Positions 32,886 to 42,714 are shown, counted from the stretch's first letter. The stretch is 64,000 bases of DNA from Metallibacterium scheffleri (GCF_002077135.1 NZ_LDOS01000005.1:186001-250000), one strand, 5' to 3'. Numbers and translations are program-made. Notes: generated by a model from the sequence alone, not told the origin.

Positions 32886-34567
32886 AGAGGATTTCCACCT
32901 CGATGAGGGTGCTGACAGTAGCTGTCACCACGGCACTGCTGAGCGCGTGCGCGACGATGCACGCCATCAACAAGCAGTCCCTGGTGCAATACCATCAGAC
33001 GTTGCACCAGACCGATCGAGGTCTGCTTGCGATCGGCAAGAACGTCAAGCCTGTTGGAGGTCCGATTATCTCGGACTTGCCTTATGTGTCCACGACGTCG
33101 ATTGCACACCGCAGCAACCTTCCAAGCCTGTTCGATGAACGCGCGACGCTCAATGCGCCATTGGGCGAGGCAGTCGCCAGCATCTTGAATACGGTCGAGG
33201 CGCGGACGGGCATCACGATCAACGCGGATCCCGACTTGCTGCAGCACACGGTGAAGCAAGGTGACGCCCGTCAGCCTGCGACGATGGATGCAACGCTGGC
33301 GTTGCCGCCGCTCTCGAGCCTCGCCGGCGGCTCGACCGCGCGATCGAGCGTCTCTATCGATTATCAGGGCACGGTCAAGGGCATGTTCGATGCGATCGCA
33401 AACGCGCTCGATGCGCGCTGGAGCTATGACCGCGACAGCAACACCGTGCACCTCTATCGCTACGAGACCCGGGCATTTCATATCGACACGATCCCCGGTG
33501 ACGCGAGCACAACCGACACGGTTTCAAGCGGCGGCATGAGTGGTGGTGTCCAAGGCGGGCAGGGACAGACCGTTCGCGTTGATCAGGCGCAGAGCAGCAC
33601 CGTTTTTGGCGGGAAGCTGTCCGTTTGGGATTCGCTGGCGGCGAGCATCAAGCCCATGCTTTCGCCAGCAGGAACGATGGTGCTATCGGAACCCACGGCG
33701 ACGATCACGGTGCATGACCGTTGGAACCGCGTGCAGGCCATCGGGCGCTTCATCAGGAAGATGAACGCGATTTTGGCAGAGCAGGTCGAGGTCAATATCG
33801 CGGTCTATCGCGTACAGGTGAACAACCAAGACAATCGCGGGATCAACTGGGGCCTGCTCTATAACGCGCTCGGCCAGCAAGCTGCAGATGCTGGCCTGAC
33901 GATCGCAACGCCTCGGCCCTCTGGAACGGGTCTTTCTTCATTGGTCATATCGGCGCCGAATGCGCGTGCGAACGGCAATGCCACGCCGTGGTCTGGCAGC
34001 CAGTTCTTCATCGATGCATTGAGCACGTTGGGCAAGACCAGCGTCGTCACGAACGCAAGCGTGGAGACGGTGAACAACCAGCCGGCGCCGGTCAAGGTGG
34101 TGCAAACCACGACCTATCTGGCGCAAACGACCAGCTTGTACACCAACGGTGTTGGCGGTGGTAACACTGGTGTCGTTGGTGCGGGCGCAACCCTGACGCC
34201 GGGCACGGTCGAGACGGGGTTCAACATGCAGGTACTGCCCAGCGTGCAGCCCGATGGCCGCCGCATCCTGCTGCAGGCGATGATTTCCATCTCAACGCTC
34301 GACAGCCTTAATAGCTACACCTCTGGCGGCGAAACGATTCAGGAGCCGCAGGTCAGCGCGCGGACCGTGTTGCAGCGTGCCTGGCTCAAATCCGGCGAGT
34401 CGTTGGTCCTGGCCGGCTATCAGGACACTGAGGCCGACAACACCACACAAACACCACTGAGCAAATCGACCTGGTGGTTCGGTGGCAACCGCAATGTGCA
34501 AAACACGCGCGATGCACTGGTGATCGTGATTACGCCGGTCGCCATGGCGGCCAAGAGCACGTTCTGA
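32882..34567 (+). CDS. pilN: PilN secretin lipoprotein (type IVb pilus)
   Basis: A 561-residue secretin with a lipoprotein signal (ALLSACAT, Cys21). The N-terminal domains contain RSNLPSLFDERATLNAPLG, and the C-terminal secretin domain carries VNIAVYRVQVNNQDNRGINWG, TVETGFNMQVLPSVQPDGRRILLQ and LVLAGYQD. Self-assembling lipoprotein secretins of this kind (R64 PilN, BfpB) form the outer-membrane pore through which the pilus leaves. Overlaps pilL; pilP follows after ten bases. Confidence 0.92.
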   Translation: MKRISTSMRVLTVAVTTALLSACATMHAINKQSLVQYHQTLHQTDRGLLAIGKNVKPVGGPIISDLPYVSTTSIAHRSNLPSLFDERATLNAPLGEAVASILNTVEARTGITINADPDLLQHTVKQGDARQPATMDATLALPPLSSLAGGSTARSSVSIDYQGTVKGMFDAIANALDARWSYDRDSNTVHLYRYETRAFHIDTIPGDASTTDTVSSGGMSGGVQGGQGQTVRVDQAQSSTVFGGKLSVWDSLAASIKPMLSPAGTMVLSEPTATITVHDRWNRVQAIGRFIRKMNAILAEQVEVNIAVYRVQVNNQDNRGINWGLLYNALGQQAADAGLTIATPRPSGTGLSSLVISAPNARANGNATPWSGSQFFIDALSTLGKTSVVTNASVETVNNQPAPVKVVQTTTYLAQTTSLYTNGVGGGNTGVVGAGATLTPGTVETGFNMQVLPSVQPDGRRILLQAMISISTLDSLNSYTSGGETIQEPQVSARTVLQRAWLKSGESLVLAGYQDTEADNTTQTPLSKSTWWFGGNRNVQNTRDALVIVITPVAMAAKSTF

Positions 34568-34577
34568 GGATCGGAAC

Positions 34578-35405
34578 ATGAGCGAGAAGAAACCGATGAA
34601 TAAGGCACGGAAAGTTCTCTTGGCGACCGTGGTCGCGCTGGCGCTGGGCGGCGGCGGATTCTGGTATGCACAGAATGCCGGTCTGCCGGGAAGCGTGAAT
34701 GGCGCGCTTGCGCGCCCACAGATGACGCTGTTCCGGCGTCCCATGGCTAGCGGGATCGCAAAGGTCAAGGCAGCCGTCGCAGCACCAGGCCCCGCATCGA
34801 CTGCAACTGCGAGTACGACCGCATCCCCAATGATTGCGCATTCGATTGACGCACAGATCAACCCCGGCGCGCAGGCGGCTGCGCCGCATGCGGTGGCGAT
34901 GATGAGCGACGCCGCAGCGCATGGCGCTGTTGATCGCGCGGGCAACGATAACGCTGATGTAGCCGTCGTTGACCCTTCATTCTTCGAGAACGAATCGATG
35001 CTTCAACGCCAGCTGCGCATTCTGAAGCTCAAGGAACAAATCAGCACGATCCAGGCGAAGCTGGACAAGATCAATGGCGGCGCGCCCGCGGTCGCTGCAA
35101 AGGGGCCGACGGTCACGGTTGCAGCCGCGCCGCCCACGCCAGGTGGGGCCGATGCGACAACGAAGACCGTATCGAGTGTGTCGCTGCCCACACTGCCGGC
35201 GTTGCCACAGCCGCCCGAGTTCACTTTGAAGTCCGTTCTCGGTGTGGGCAGTCAATACACGGCTGTGATATCGGCCCATGGCATGAGTCAGGCCGTTCAT
35301 GTCGGTGACCATCTAGGTCACGCCTGGACTGTGACAAGCATTTGGCCGCGTCATGTCGTGCTGACGCGTGGTCATGACACCAAGATCGTTCGTCTCGGAG
35401 GCTGA
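34578..35405 (+). CDS. pilP: PilP type IVb pilus biogenesis protein
   Basis: A 275-residue inner-membrane-anchored protein: one helix (VLLATVVALALGGGGFWYA), an Ala-rich stretch, a coiled coil (RQLRILKLKEQISTIQAKLDKI), a Pro-rich linker, and a C-terminal beta domain (LKSVLGVGSQYTAVISAHGMS, HVGDHLGHAWTVTSI) typical of PilP. PilP links the inner-membrane platform to the secretin. In R64 the order is N-O-P; here pilP precedes pilO. Confidence 0.8.
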   Translation: MSEKKPMNKARKVLLATVVALALGGGGFWYAQNAGLPGSVNGALARPQMTLFRRPMASGIAKVKAAVAAPGPASTATASTTASPMIAHSIDAQINPGAQAAAPHAVAMMSDAAAHGAVDRAGNDNADVAVVDPSFFENESMLQRQLRILKLKEQISTIQAKLDKINGGAPAVAAKGPTVTVAAAPPTPGGADATTKTVSSVSLPTLPALPQPPEFTLKSVLGVGSQYTAVISAHGMSQAVHVGDHLGHAWTVTSIWPRHVVLTRGHDTKIVRLGG

Positions 35406-35408
35406 CCG

Positions 35409-36731
35409 GTGCGCATCGAGCACATTGGCGATCGCGACTACGCCTTCGGTCTGACCTGGATTGCTGCACGTGACAGCGCGGTCGAGGACATCGAGGCGCA
35501 CCGCGGTGCTGCTGCCTCCAAAGGCTTCGTGGTTTACACGGAACTGGTGGGTCATCGCGCTGCGCCGCCGTCGGATGTTGCCATCTCCGAAACGCGATCG
35601 CACGTGCTTCGGTTCCGGTCTCGCGCGGACGCCGAGCGAGTAATTGGTTATGCCGTGCAGGACGCGAAACCGGGGAAGGCGGTGTTCCCCTACGCGGCTG
35701 GCCTTGCGGCGTTGAAACAGGATGGTCTCTATATCGCTGCGCTGTCGGACAACCAATTCTGGTACTGCGGCGTCAAGAACGGCGTTGTGGTTCCCGACAC
35801 GGACCACATCGGCACGCGCGAGCTGATTCGCGGCAACGTGCAGACGATGAGTCAAGGCCTGGACCTGCCCGTGTATGCGGGGGCAGGTGCCACGATCGAA
35901 GGGTCGAAACCATTCGATCTCACGAAAGCGTTGCACGGCGTCCGCTTCAAACCGCTGCGCCCAGTGCAGCAGGAGCGCAAGCCGGTCATGCCGCTGGTGA
36001 TCCTGGCCGGCGGCATCGTGCTGCTTGGATTTGGCTACCACGTCTTGTTCCCGCCTAAACCCAAGATCACGCCGCAGCAACAACAGGCCATGCTCAGACA
36101 GAGCTATGTCAGTTCGGTGCAGTCCAAGGTGGGCGCCCTTCCGCTCGATGGTGCGTGGGTGCTGGATGCGTTCAATTTGGCCCGCGCGGAACTCCCTCCA
36201 TTCATTGCGGGCTGGACGCTGCAGGGCGTGAACTGCCTGCCCCAGAACTGCACAGCGATCTATTCGACGGACGGCCATCACACGTTCGCGCTTTCACCAC
36301 TCCAAGCGCGCTTTGGCAAGGCCGCAGTCCAGATGATGCAGAACGGGCAGAGCCTGAGCGTGGCGCTGCCGCTCCATACGCCACTGCGCTCGATTTCGCT
36401 TGCATCGCTGCAGTCGGCGCGTCCGACTCGCGTGCCATTCATGGACTGGGTTGGCGCCGTCCCTCTCGCGATGGATGGCGGCGAGATCGATGGCCAGCTG
36501 CTCAGCGCGAATTTGCAGCAGCAGCTCAACGGCACTCAAGCCGGCATGCCGCCGTTGTTCTTCGATGAGGCTGCCGTCAAGGGCGAATTCTTCCTGGACC
36601 GGATCGCGCTGACCAACATCCTGCATCGCGGGCAACGAGGCGGATTCACGCCGACGAACTTTGCATTTTCATACGGGCTCGGCCGCGTCCCGGCGTCCTG
36701 GCGCGTCACGTGGGAGCGCCTGCATGGCTGA
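35409..36731 (+). CDS. pilO: PilO type IVb pilus accessory protein
   Basis: A 440-residue R64-type PilO. The N-terminal cytoplasmic part has RIEHIGDRDYAFGLTWIAA and QFWYCGVKNGVVVPDTDH, one helix lies near residue 200 (VMPLVILAGGIVLLGFGYHVLF), and a periplasmic domain follows. It starts at GTG 35409, three bases after pilP, and overlaps pilQ by eight bases. The role is platform assembly; it is not homologous to the type IVa PilO. Confidence 0.82.
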   Translation: MRIEHIGDRDYAFGLTWIAARDSAVEDIEAHRGAAASKGFVVYTELVGHRAAPPSDVAISETRSHVLRFRSRADAERVIGYAVQDAKPGKAVFPYAAGLAALKQDGLYIAALSDNQFWYCGVKNGVVVPDTDHIGTRELIRGNVQTMSQGLDLPVYAGAGATIEGSKPFDLTKALHGVRFKPLRPVQQERKPVMPLVILAGGIVLLGFGYHVLFPPKPKITPQQQQAMLRQSYVSSVQSKVGALPLDGAWVLDAFNLARAELPPFIAGWTLQGVNCLPQNCTAIYSTDGHHTFALSPLQARFGKAAVQMMQNGQSLSVALPLHTPLRSISLASLQSARPTRVPFMDWVGAVPLAMDGGEIDGQLLSANLQQQLNGTQAGMPPLFFDEAAVKGEFFLDRIALTNILHRGQRGGFTPTNFAFSYGLGRVPASWRVTWERLHG

Positions 36732-38577
36732 CAACAACCTCCCAACGACTAACAGCGCGGTGATCCCAATCAAGGCCGTGGGCCGGCTTGGCGACCGGCT
36801 GGTTGCAACCGGGCGTTTTACGCGGGAGTCGATGGACGCACTCGCTGCGCAGGCGAAGCTCTCAGGAACGCTGCTGGGCGAGTACCTCGTTGCGAAGCGA
36901 CTGATCAGCCGCGCGGATATGTATGAAGCGCTGGCGCCGGCGCTACGGCGCATCCATATCCGATCCGTGCCTGAACTGCCGGAGTGGGATCTGCTGTTGA
37001 ACGATGCCGGCGCCGTGCTTGGTGGGCAGGAGCGTCCGAGTTCTTCGGAGTCGCTGGCTCTCGGTTCAAGCACTGACATCGCGCGTGGCGATCGTCGCTT
37101 CTTCGTCTTGACAACGGAAGATGCGCTGAAGGGCCACCAGCATGTCGGGCTTTACGCCCGTGCGACGAAGGATGGCTTCGCGGTACGTGGACTGCTCGTC
37201 GCACATGACCGCTCCGTGCTGGATGTGGTGCTTTCTGAATGGACGAAGCGCCGCGGCTCTGTACAGAGCCGTTCGGGTGCCAACGACGGCGAAATGCACA
37301 TCCAGTGGGATCGCATTGTCTACGAAGCCTACAAGCTCGGGGCAAGCGACATCCACCTCAAGATTCGCATGGGCAAGGGTGAGGTGAAGTTCCGCATTCA
37401 CGGTGATCTCGAGTTGCATCCCATCTCGCTCACGGAAGAAAAGGCGATGTCGCTCGCGCTGTCCATGTACAACACGATGGTCGACGCGGGTTCAACGGGC
37501 GATGGATTCAATCCACGCATCACGCAAGATGCGGTGGTCACACGCACCTTTCCCGAGGGCGACGTGCGTTTGCGCTACGCCGGCCTTCCCATCGAGCCAA
37601 GCGGGGTTTACATCACGCTGCGCATCATTCCGATCGGCGTCGAAGTGAAACCGAAGTCTCATGCGGAACTTGGCTATTCGCATGATCAGTGTGAGTTGCT
37701 TGAGCGCATCTTTGCACGATCGAGTGGCCTGATTTTGTTCCTCGGGACGACCGGCTCGGGCAAGAGCACCAGCATGGCGCATTCTCTGATGCGCGTCGTT
37801 GCAGAGCGGCCGAACAAGTTGCTTCGCACCGTCGAAGAGCCGGTTGAAATCATCATTCCTGGGGCCTCGCAGACATCTGTTGTCAGACAGAAAAAGATCG
37901 AAGGCAGCGAGAAAGTCAACGAGTTCGTCGAGGTGATGCGCTCCCTGATGCGCTCGGACCCCGACTACTTGATGGTCGGTGAAATCCGTGATCCAGATAC
38001 CGCTAGTCTCGCCATCCAGGCAGTGCGCTCAGGACACCTGTGCGTATCCACGCTGCATTCCGATGGCGCGCCGATTGCCTACGATCGCCTCACTGGCCTT
38101 GGCACGCCACGTGGGGATATGGCCAGCGTCGGCTTGGTCGCTGGCTTGATTTACCAGCGTCTGGTGCCGGTTCTGTGTTCGCATTGCAAAGTGCCAGCGG
38201 CGCACATCGCGAAAGCGCCAGGAGAACATCAAGCTGTCCTCTGGCGTCTGCAGCGTTACCTGACACACGATAACTTCGAAGGCATCTTTTTCAAGAACCC
38301 GATCGGGTGCAAGCAGTGCCACGGCCGCGGTGTCGTCGGCCGCACCGTTTGCGCCGAGATTCTGGTCCCCACGCCGAAGATGATGCACGCGATTGCTGTC
38401 GGCGATTCGCATGCCCTGTGGACGGAATGGCGCGCCTCGATCGATCTGAATGATCCGCATTGCATGCGTGGTCGCACCGCGTTCGAACACGCCCTGTCGA
38501 AGATGCGACAGGGCATCACTTCACCTGTTCATGTCGAACAGGAGTTCCGCTTCCTGGATGAAACGGTGTTCGAGTAA
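36724..38577 (+). CDS. pilQ: PilQ assembly ATPase (GspE/VirB11 superfamily)
   Basis: A 617-residue ATPase that drives pilus extension. The N-terminal part resembles the GspE N-domain (LGDRLVATGRFTRESMDALAAQAK). The ATPase core has WDRIVYEAYKLGASDIHLK, Walker A GTTGSGKST (341-349), Asp box RTVEEPVE and Walker B LMVGEIRDPDTA, then the His box VSTLHS. A Cys pair (CSHC) and another (CKQC) sit downstream, giving the zinc motif of GspE-type enzymes. The start at 36724 overlaps pilO; the stop overlaps pilR (TAATG). Confidence 0.92.
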   Translation: MADNNLPTTNSAVIPIKAVGRLGDRLVATGRFTRESMDALAAQAKLSGTLLGEYLVAKRLISRADMYEALAPALRRIHIRSVPELPEWDLLLNDAGAVLGGQERPSSSESLALGSSTDIARGDRRFFVLTTEDALKGHQHVGLYARATKDGFAVRGLLVAHDRSVLDVVLSEWTKRRGSVQSRSGANDGEMHIQWDRIVYEAYKLGASDIHLKIRMGKGEVKFRIHGDLELHPISLTEEKAMSLALSMYNTMVDAGSTGDGFNPRITQDAVVTRTFPEGDVRLRYAGLPIEPSGVYITLRIIPIGVEVKPKSHAELGYSHDQCELLERIFARSSGLILFLGTTGSGKSTSMAHSLMRVVAERPNKLLRTVEEPVEIIIPGASQTSVVRQKKIEGSEKVNEFVEVMRSLMRSDPDYLMVGEIRDPDTASLAIQAVRSGHLCVSTLHSDGAPIAYDRLTGLGTPRGDMASVGLVAGLIYQRLVPVLCSHCKVPAAHIAKAPGEHQAVLWRLQRYLTHDNFEGIFFKNPIGCKQCHGRGVVGRTVCAEILVPTPKMMHAIAVGDSHALWTEWRASIDLNDPHCMRGRTAFEHALSKMRQGITSPVHVEQEFRFLDETVFE

Positions 38578-39686
38578 TGGCCAAGCAATCCTCTCTTGAT
38601 CAAAAGATGGACCGCGCCGCATTTAATTTGCGACGTCGTGGCGCGTTCTATGCGGATATGGCGGCCTTCATGGATTCTGACATCCCGCCGTTTCAAGCCA
38701 TCGAGAAGATGGAGTCGATCGCGCGTCGGCGTCGCGGGACGGCGCGCATTGCGCGGATCTATCGCAATGTCATGCGGGAGTTGAAAGGTGGTCACCCGCT
38801 GGCACCTTCGCTCGCGCCATGGGTGCCAGGAAATGAGGCGGTGATGCTGGTTGGCGCCGAAAAGGCAGGCCCCGCCGTACTGATGATGGCGTTCAGAGAG
38901 CTTTCGACTCTGCTGGATCGCCAGCAAAAGGCGCGTTCCAAACTGAAGTCAGCACTCATTGCGAACGGCTTGGTGTTCGCCGTGATTCTCGGCGTGATCT
39001 TCGAAGTCGTCAAGATCATGGTGCCGGAACTGGTGAAGAGTGAAACAAAAGGAATGGTTGCTCAGATGTCGTTCGCGCCCTATTTCTTTGCATTCGGTGA
39101 GGGCGTCATCAGCTACGGCTTGTATGCCGCTGTGGCCGTCATCGCGCTGGTGCTATTGGTTTGGTGGTCGCTACCCAACTGGACTCGAAACTTCACCTAT
39201 TTGAGTCGGCGCTGGTTCGACAACCATTTCGCCCCGTGGACGATTTACAAGCGCTCGCAAGCAACGTTTTTCCTCTCGACGACTGCAGCCATGATGCGCT
39301 CTGGCATTCCTCTCAAAGTGATTGCCTCGGATATGTTGCCGTTCGCGTCGAAGTGGATGCGACAGCATCTGAAACGCGTGCTGGTCGATCTCGAAGGCGG
39401 TCGAACGGAAGTTGAAGCACTTGGCGGCGGCATGTTACCGACTGACACCGGTGATCGACTGCGCATCTATGCGCTGATGAAGGACTTCACGGCGATCATG
39501 ACGCGCCTATCGGAAGACAATTTCGTCATCTACGAAAAGACGATTGACGGCATCAGCGCACTGATGAAAACACTTTCGATTTTGGTGCTAGGGCTTTTCG
39601 CGGCATCGCTACTGTTTTCGATTTTCGATTATTCGAATGCACTTCAAGCTTCCGTCAACGCCATGCGCTCAGCGGCGGGAGGTTAA
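38577..39686 (+). CDS. pilR: PilR inner-membrane platform protein (GspF/PilC family)
   Basis: A 369-residue T2SF-type protein with the expected two helical repeats and three main membrane segments (LIANGLVFAVILGVIFEVVKIMV, YGLYAAVAVIALVLLVWWSLP, LMKTLSILVLGLFAASLLFSIFD). It is the membrane platform on which PilQ acts. The start overlaps the pilQ stop. Confidence 0.9.
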   Translation: MAKQSSLDQKMDRAAFNLRRRGAFYADMAAFMDSDIPPFQAIEKMESIARRRRGTARIARIYRNVMRELKGGHPLAPSLAPWVPGNEAVMLVGAEKAGPAVLMMAFRELSTLLDRQQKARSKLKSALIANGLVFAVILGVIFEVVKIMVPELVKSETKGMVAQMSFAPYFFAFGEGVISYGLYAAVAVIALVLLVWWSLPNWTRNFTYLSRRWFDNHFAPWTIYKRSQATFFLSTTAAMMRSGIPLKVIASDMLPFASKWMRQHLKRVLVDLEGGRTEVEALGGGMLPTDTGDRLRIYALMKDFTAIMTRLSEDNFVIYEKTIDGISALMKTLSILVLGLFAASLLFSIFDYSNALQASVNAMRSAAGG

Positions 39687-39728
39687 TCAACGCATGGCCT
39701 TTCCAACCCTCAACAAGGAGTACCACCA

Positions 39729-40292
39729 GTGAACGTGTATCGCATTCGCAATCCTCAGAAGAAGCGCGCTCTGGGCCAGATCTCGATCGAGTATGTGATC
39801 GTGATTGCCCTGGTCGCGCTGGCCCTGGTCGGCATCATCATCTACGCGACCCGCGGCCGTCACGAGCAGAACGTCAACGCCGAAGCGTCGAACCTGACCA
39901 CGATGGTCGGTGCCGTACAAAAGCAGTACAACACCGACCCGAACGGTTTTGCCAACGTCACCGCGCCGACCATCATCGACAACGGGGATGTCCCATCGCA
40001 ATTGGTACAGGGCACCACCATCGTGTCCGGTTTCGGCTCCCCGATCACCGTGGCGCCGGCAACGACCTATGCGGCAGACGATTCGGTGTCATTCACCTAC
40101 GATGTGCCGCCGGATGAGTGCTCGAACTTCGTTCAGGCTGTGGCGAGTGACTTCGTGACCATCAGCGTGGGCGGCACCGACGTGAAGAACGTCGCCGGCG
40201 GCGTGCCGACGGTCAGCAATGCCACCCTGGGTACGCAGTGCTCGTCGACGGCCGGCGCGCAGGTGCCGATCATCTTCACGGCTACCCGGTAA
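39729..40292 (+). CDS. pilS: PilS-like type IV prepilin (major pilin)
   Basis: A 187-residue prepilin. A 16-residue basic leader ends in Gly, then QISIEYVIVIALVALALVGIIIY: the mature protein has Glu at +5 as type IV pilins require, though residue +1 is Gln instead of Phe or Met. Two Cys in the C-terminal part (DECSNFV, TQCSSTAG) can form the usual disulfide loop. It starts at GTG with AAGGAG upstream. No prepilin peptidase gene (pilU) is in the window, so processing needs one outside it or from the host. Confidence 0.85.
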   Translation: MNVYRIRNPQKKRALGQISIEYVIVIALVALALVGIIIYATRGRHEQNVNAEASNLTTMVGAVQKQYNTDPNGFANVTAPTIIDNGDVPSQLVQGTTIVSGFGSPITVAPATTYAADDSVSFTYDVPPDECSNFVQAVASDFVTISVGGTDVKNVAGGVPTVSNATLGTQCSSTAGAQVPIIFTATR

Positions 40293-40297
40293 TCGTC

Positions 40298-41473
40298 ATG
40301 CGCCCCTCGCGTCAGAACGGTCAAGCCCTGATTGGCGTTGTGATCGCGATGGCGATCATTGGCCTCGCGCTGGTGCTACTCGCCCAGCGCGAGCGCCAAG
40401 ATTACTACAGCGGCCTTGCCAACGAGCAAGGCGCTGCGCTTGCGCAGTTCGGAGTCGCCTTGCGCGGCTACATCGCCAACGTTCAAGGCGGTTCTCAGAC
40501 ATTGCCCGGGAACCCCTACACGGTCGCCGGCGTCAACTGGCTGATGCCGCCGGACTGCGGCGGCTTGGCTACCAATCCGGTGCAGGGCTACTTGCCCTGC
40601 AGCTTCAATGCGGGTGCTGTGGGACCGTCGTACACCACGACGATTACACAGACGCCGGCCACCAATACCATCGAGGCGCGCACGTGGTACATGGCGCAGC
40701 CCGAAGGCAACAGCATCACCAGCAAGGGCCGGATGGCGGCGCAAATCGTTTTTTCGGCGTTGGCCCAGCAGACGCTGCCGATCAACGGCATGTTTCTGAC
40801 AGCCTTTGCGAACAGCCCAATCAACGCGACCGCGGCCGCCGCGCCCAACGCGGTTAATCCAGCGGATCTGGGCCGCGTAATGCTCGTCGTGAACAATTCA
40901 CCGAGCAACGATATCTGGCTGCGCGTGGACGGCACGAATCAGATGCTCGCTGATCTGAATATGGGCGGTTTCTCGATCAAGAATGCCGTCAATGGCAGCT
41001 TTTCTGGCAGCATCCATGCACAGGGGACTGGCCAGTTCGATAACGGTCTTTCGGTCACAGCGGGAACCGCTTATTTGAAGGGTGGTACCATCACACCGGA
41101 CGTCAAAGTCACCAGTATCAACGAGATGGCTTCGGAGGCCATCTACAATGCCGAGGTACTGACTGGTAGCACGAGTTACACCGTACCGATGCCGAACTGC
41201 AGCCTTGCCAACAACGGCAGTAGTTCGCCTGCGATTTACGTCGCTTTGCAGGGCACTGGATCGCCAGAGGGGCATGGTGATGCATTGTATGAAAGCCATG
41301 TTCAGGTTACGGCTTCCGGGTCGAATTGGATCATCACGCCTGTCGTCGAGGCAACGAAATTCACGTTGTCTGGTTCGTCGAATGGTACGAACTTGTTCGT
41401 GAACCTCAACAAATCCATTTCGACGGTCAATGCGACGGATCAGACGATCTTGGTCATGACCAAATGTCGCTGA
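40298..41473 (+). CDS. pilV: PilV-like minor pilin/tip adhesin
   Basis: A 391-residue protein with a prepilin-like N-terminus (NGQALIGVVIAMAIIGLALVLLA), but position +5 after Gly is Gly, not Glu, as in minor pilins of the GspK/PilV sort. The middle has LADLNMGGFSIKNAVNGSFSGS, a repeat-like segment common to PilV shafts, and the C-terminal beta-rich domain ends DQTILVMTKCR. In R64 the C-terminus is switched by a shufflon; here I see no inverted C-terminal cassettes or Rci gene next to it, so the tip looks fixed. Confidence 0.75.
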   Translation: MRPSRQNGQALIGVVIAMAIIGLALVLLAQRERQDYYSGLANEQGAALAQFGVALRGYIANVQGGSQTLPGNPYTVAGVNWLMPPDCGGLATNPVQGYLPCSFNAGAVGPSYTTTITQTPATNTIEARTWYMAQPEGNSITSKGRMAAQIVFSALAQQTLPINGMFLTAFANSPINATAAAAPNAVNPADLGRVMLVVNNSPSNDIWLRVDGTNQMLADLNMGGFSIKNAVNGSFSGSIHAQGTGQFDNGLSVTAGTAYLKGGTITPDVKVTSINEMASEAIYNAEVLTGSTSYTVPMPNCSLANNGSSSPAIYVALQGTGSPEGHGDALYESHVQVTASGSNWIITPVVEATKFTLSGSSNGTNLFVNLNKSISTVNATDQTILVMTKCR

Positions 41474-41556
41474 CCAGAGAACACGTTGCGGAGGCACCGC
41501 GCGTATGACACTTGCGGAACGCATCCGGATTCAATCCTTTCCTTGAGGGGCGCACT

Positions 41557-42660
41557 ATGAACAAGATCATCGATAAGATCGTCAAGATGACCTTCTTGAC
41601 GGTCGCATTGCTATACGCTGTGCCGGCGTTCGCGCAGGCGGCGCCCGCCGGCGCCGGCAGCACCGGCAACTTTCCCGTCATCACCGTTCCACCGCCGCCG
41701 ATGAGCGCGGTCGCCAATCAGCCGACGCCAGGCGCCGATAGCACACTCTGGTCCAACGGAATCCCTGGTCCACAGAGCAGCAGCGTGACCATTCCTCTAC
41801 CGCCATCCGGTGGTGGCGGTGGGGGTGTGGGTGGCGGCGGTTTTGTATGCACGCCAGGCCAGGCGCAGGCGTGTGCAAGCAATTCCTGCCCGGCCGGGTA
41901 TACGGGGCTGGTCGCCACGTCCAGGACTTGCACGGGGTCCGGCACGTGGCCCGCCACGTGTACGCCGACGGTGGCGATGATTGACGCCAACCCGACGGCG
42001 TATGGTTGCACGCCAAACGGCGGCACATGCACGCCGGGCGCGACAACAGTCACACAGACTGCCCAGTGCCCGAATGGCTATGAGACAGCGTCCGGCTCAC
42101 CGAGCTTCACGCAAACCGCGACTCAAACCACGACATGCCCTGGCAACGTCATTACAACTGGCGCTTGGTCGCCTGCGGCGTCGCTGGCATGCCCGGTACC
42201 CGTTGGTTCTGGTGGTGTCACAAGTTGCTCTGTTCAATGCCCAGTGCAATGCCGTGTGACTGGCGTCGTTTCCGGGTATCGCACCTGGACACAAGAGTGG
42301 GCTGGTGGCGGCGGGTCGGGCTGCCCGGCCGGAGGAACGTCTACCGGGTCAAGTTGTTTGGGGACGAGCTCGGTTTGCCCTACTAGCCTTATGCAGTGCA
42401 CTGGAACCATGAATTACTCGTACACCAGCACGACAGGCTGCCCTGTGACATCGGGTGGTGGTACAGGATGCACCCTGGCCCAGGTCAATGCGGGTACGTG
42501 CACAACCTGCTCGCGCACTTGTGGCAGCACCGAATCCGGCATTGCCACGTGCCGAACCCACAACATCACCGCGACGACGTGCTCGTACTGGAGCTATTCC
42601 GGCTCAAGCTGCCCTGCCGGCGCCACGGGTGGCACATGGCGCGCGGGTCTTTGCCCATGA
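41557..42660 (+). CDS. Cys-rich secreted protein, unknown
   Basis: A 367-residue secreted protein: signal peptide ending VPAFAQ, a Pro/Gly-rich linker with a run of Gly, then about 260 residues with some 35 Cys and many Thr, Ser and Gly. CxxG/CPxGY patterns repeat (CPAGYTGLVATSRTC, CPNGYETASGSPSF), suggesting small disulfide-tied units as in adhesins. RBS GAGGGG precedes ATG 41557. Found between pilV and a surface protease; it may be a pilus-associated or surface adhesin. Its folding would need Dsb-type enzymes, one of which is encoded near 48 kb. Confidence 0.7.
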   Translation: MNKIIDKIVKMTFLTVALLYAVPAFAQAAPAGAGSTGNFPVITVPPPPMSAVANQPTPGADSTLWSNGIPGPQSSSVTIPLPPSGGGGGGVGGGGFVCTPGQAQACASNSCPAGYTGLVATSRTCTGSGTWPATCTPTVAMIDANPTAYGCTPNGGTCTPGATTVTQTAQCPNGYETASGSPSFTQTATQTTTCPGNVITTGAWSPAASLACPVPVGSGGVTSCSVQCPVQCRVTGVVSGYRTWTQEWAGGGGSGCPAGGTSTGSSCLGTSSVCPTSLMQCTGTMNYSYTSTTGCPVTSGGGTGCTLAQVNAGTCTTCSRTCGSTESGIATCRTHNITATTCSYWSYSGSSCPAGATGGTWRAGLCP

Positions 42661-42681
42661 TGATGTAAGGAACGTCCTGGT

Positions 42682-42714
42682 CCGCGGCTCCTTTTAGAGC
42701 CGCGGCCTTGTTTG
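42682..42714 (+). terminator. Terminator after the Cys-rich gene
   Basis: A perfect nine-base stem CCGCGGCTC/GAGCCGCGG with a six-base loop, followed by CCTTGTTT. Together with the gap to the next gene it marks the end of the pil transcription unit. Confidence 0.75.

Noticed and set aside
40298-42660. A shufflon behind pilV
   Set aside because: No inverted partial pilV ends or repeat sites seen, and no rci-type gene next to it; the Tyr recombinase at 60.7 kb belongs with the Tn3 element.
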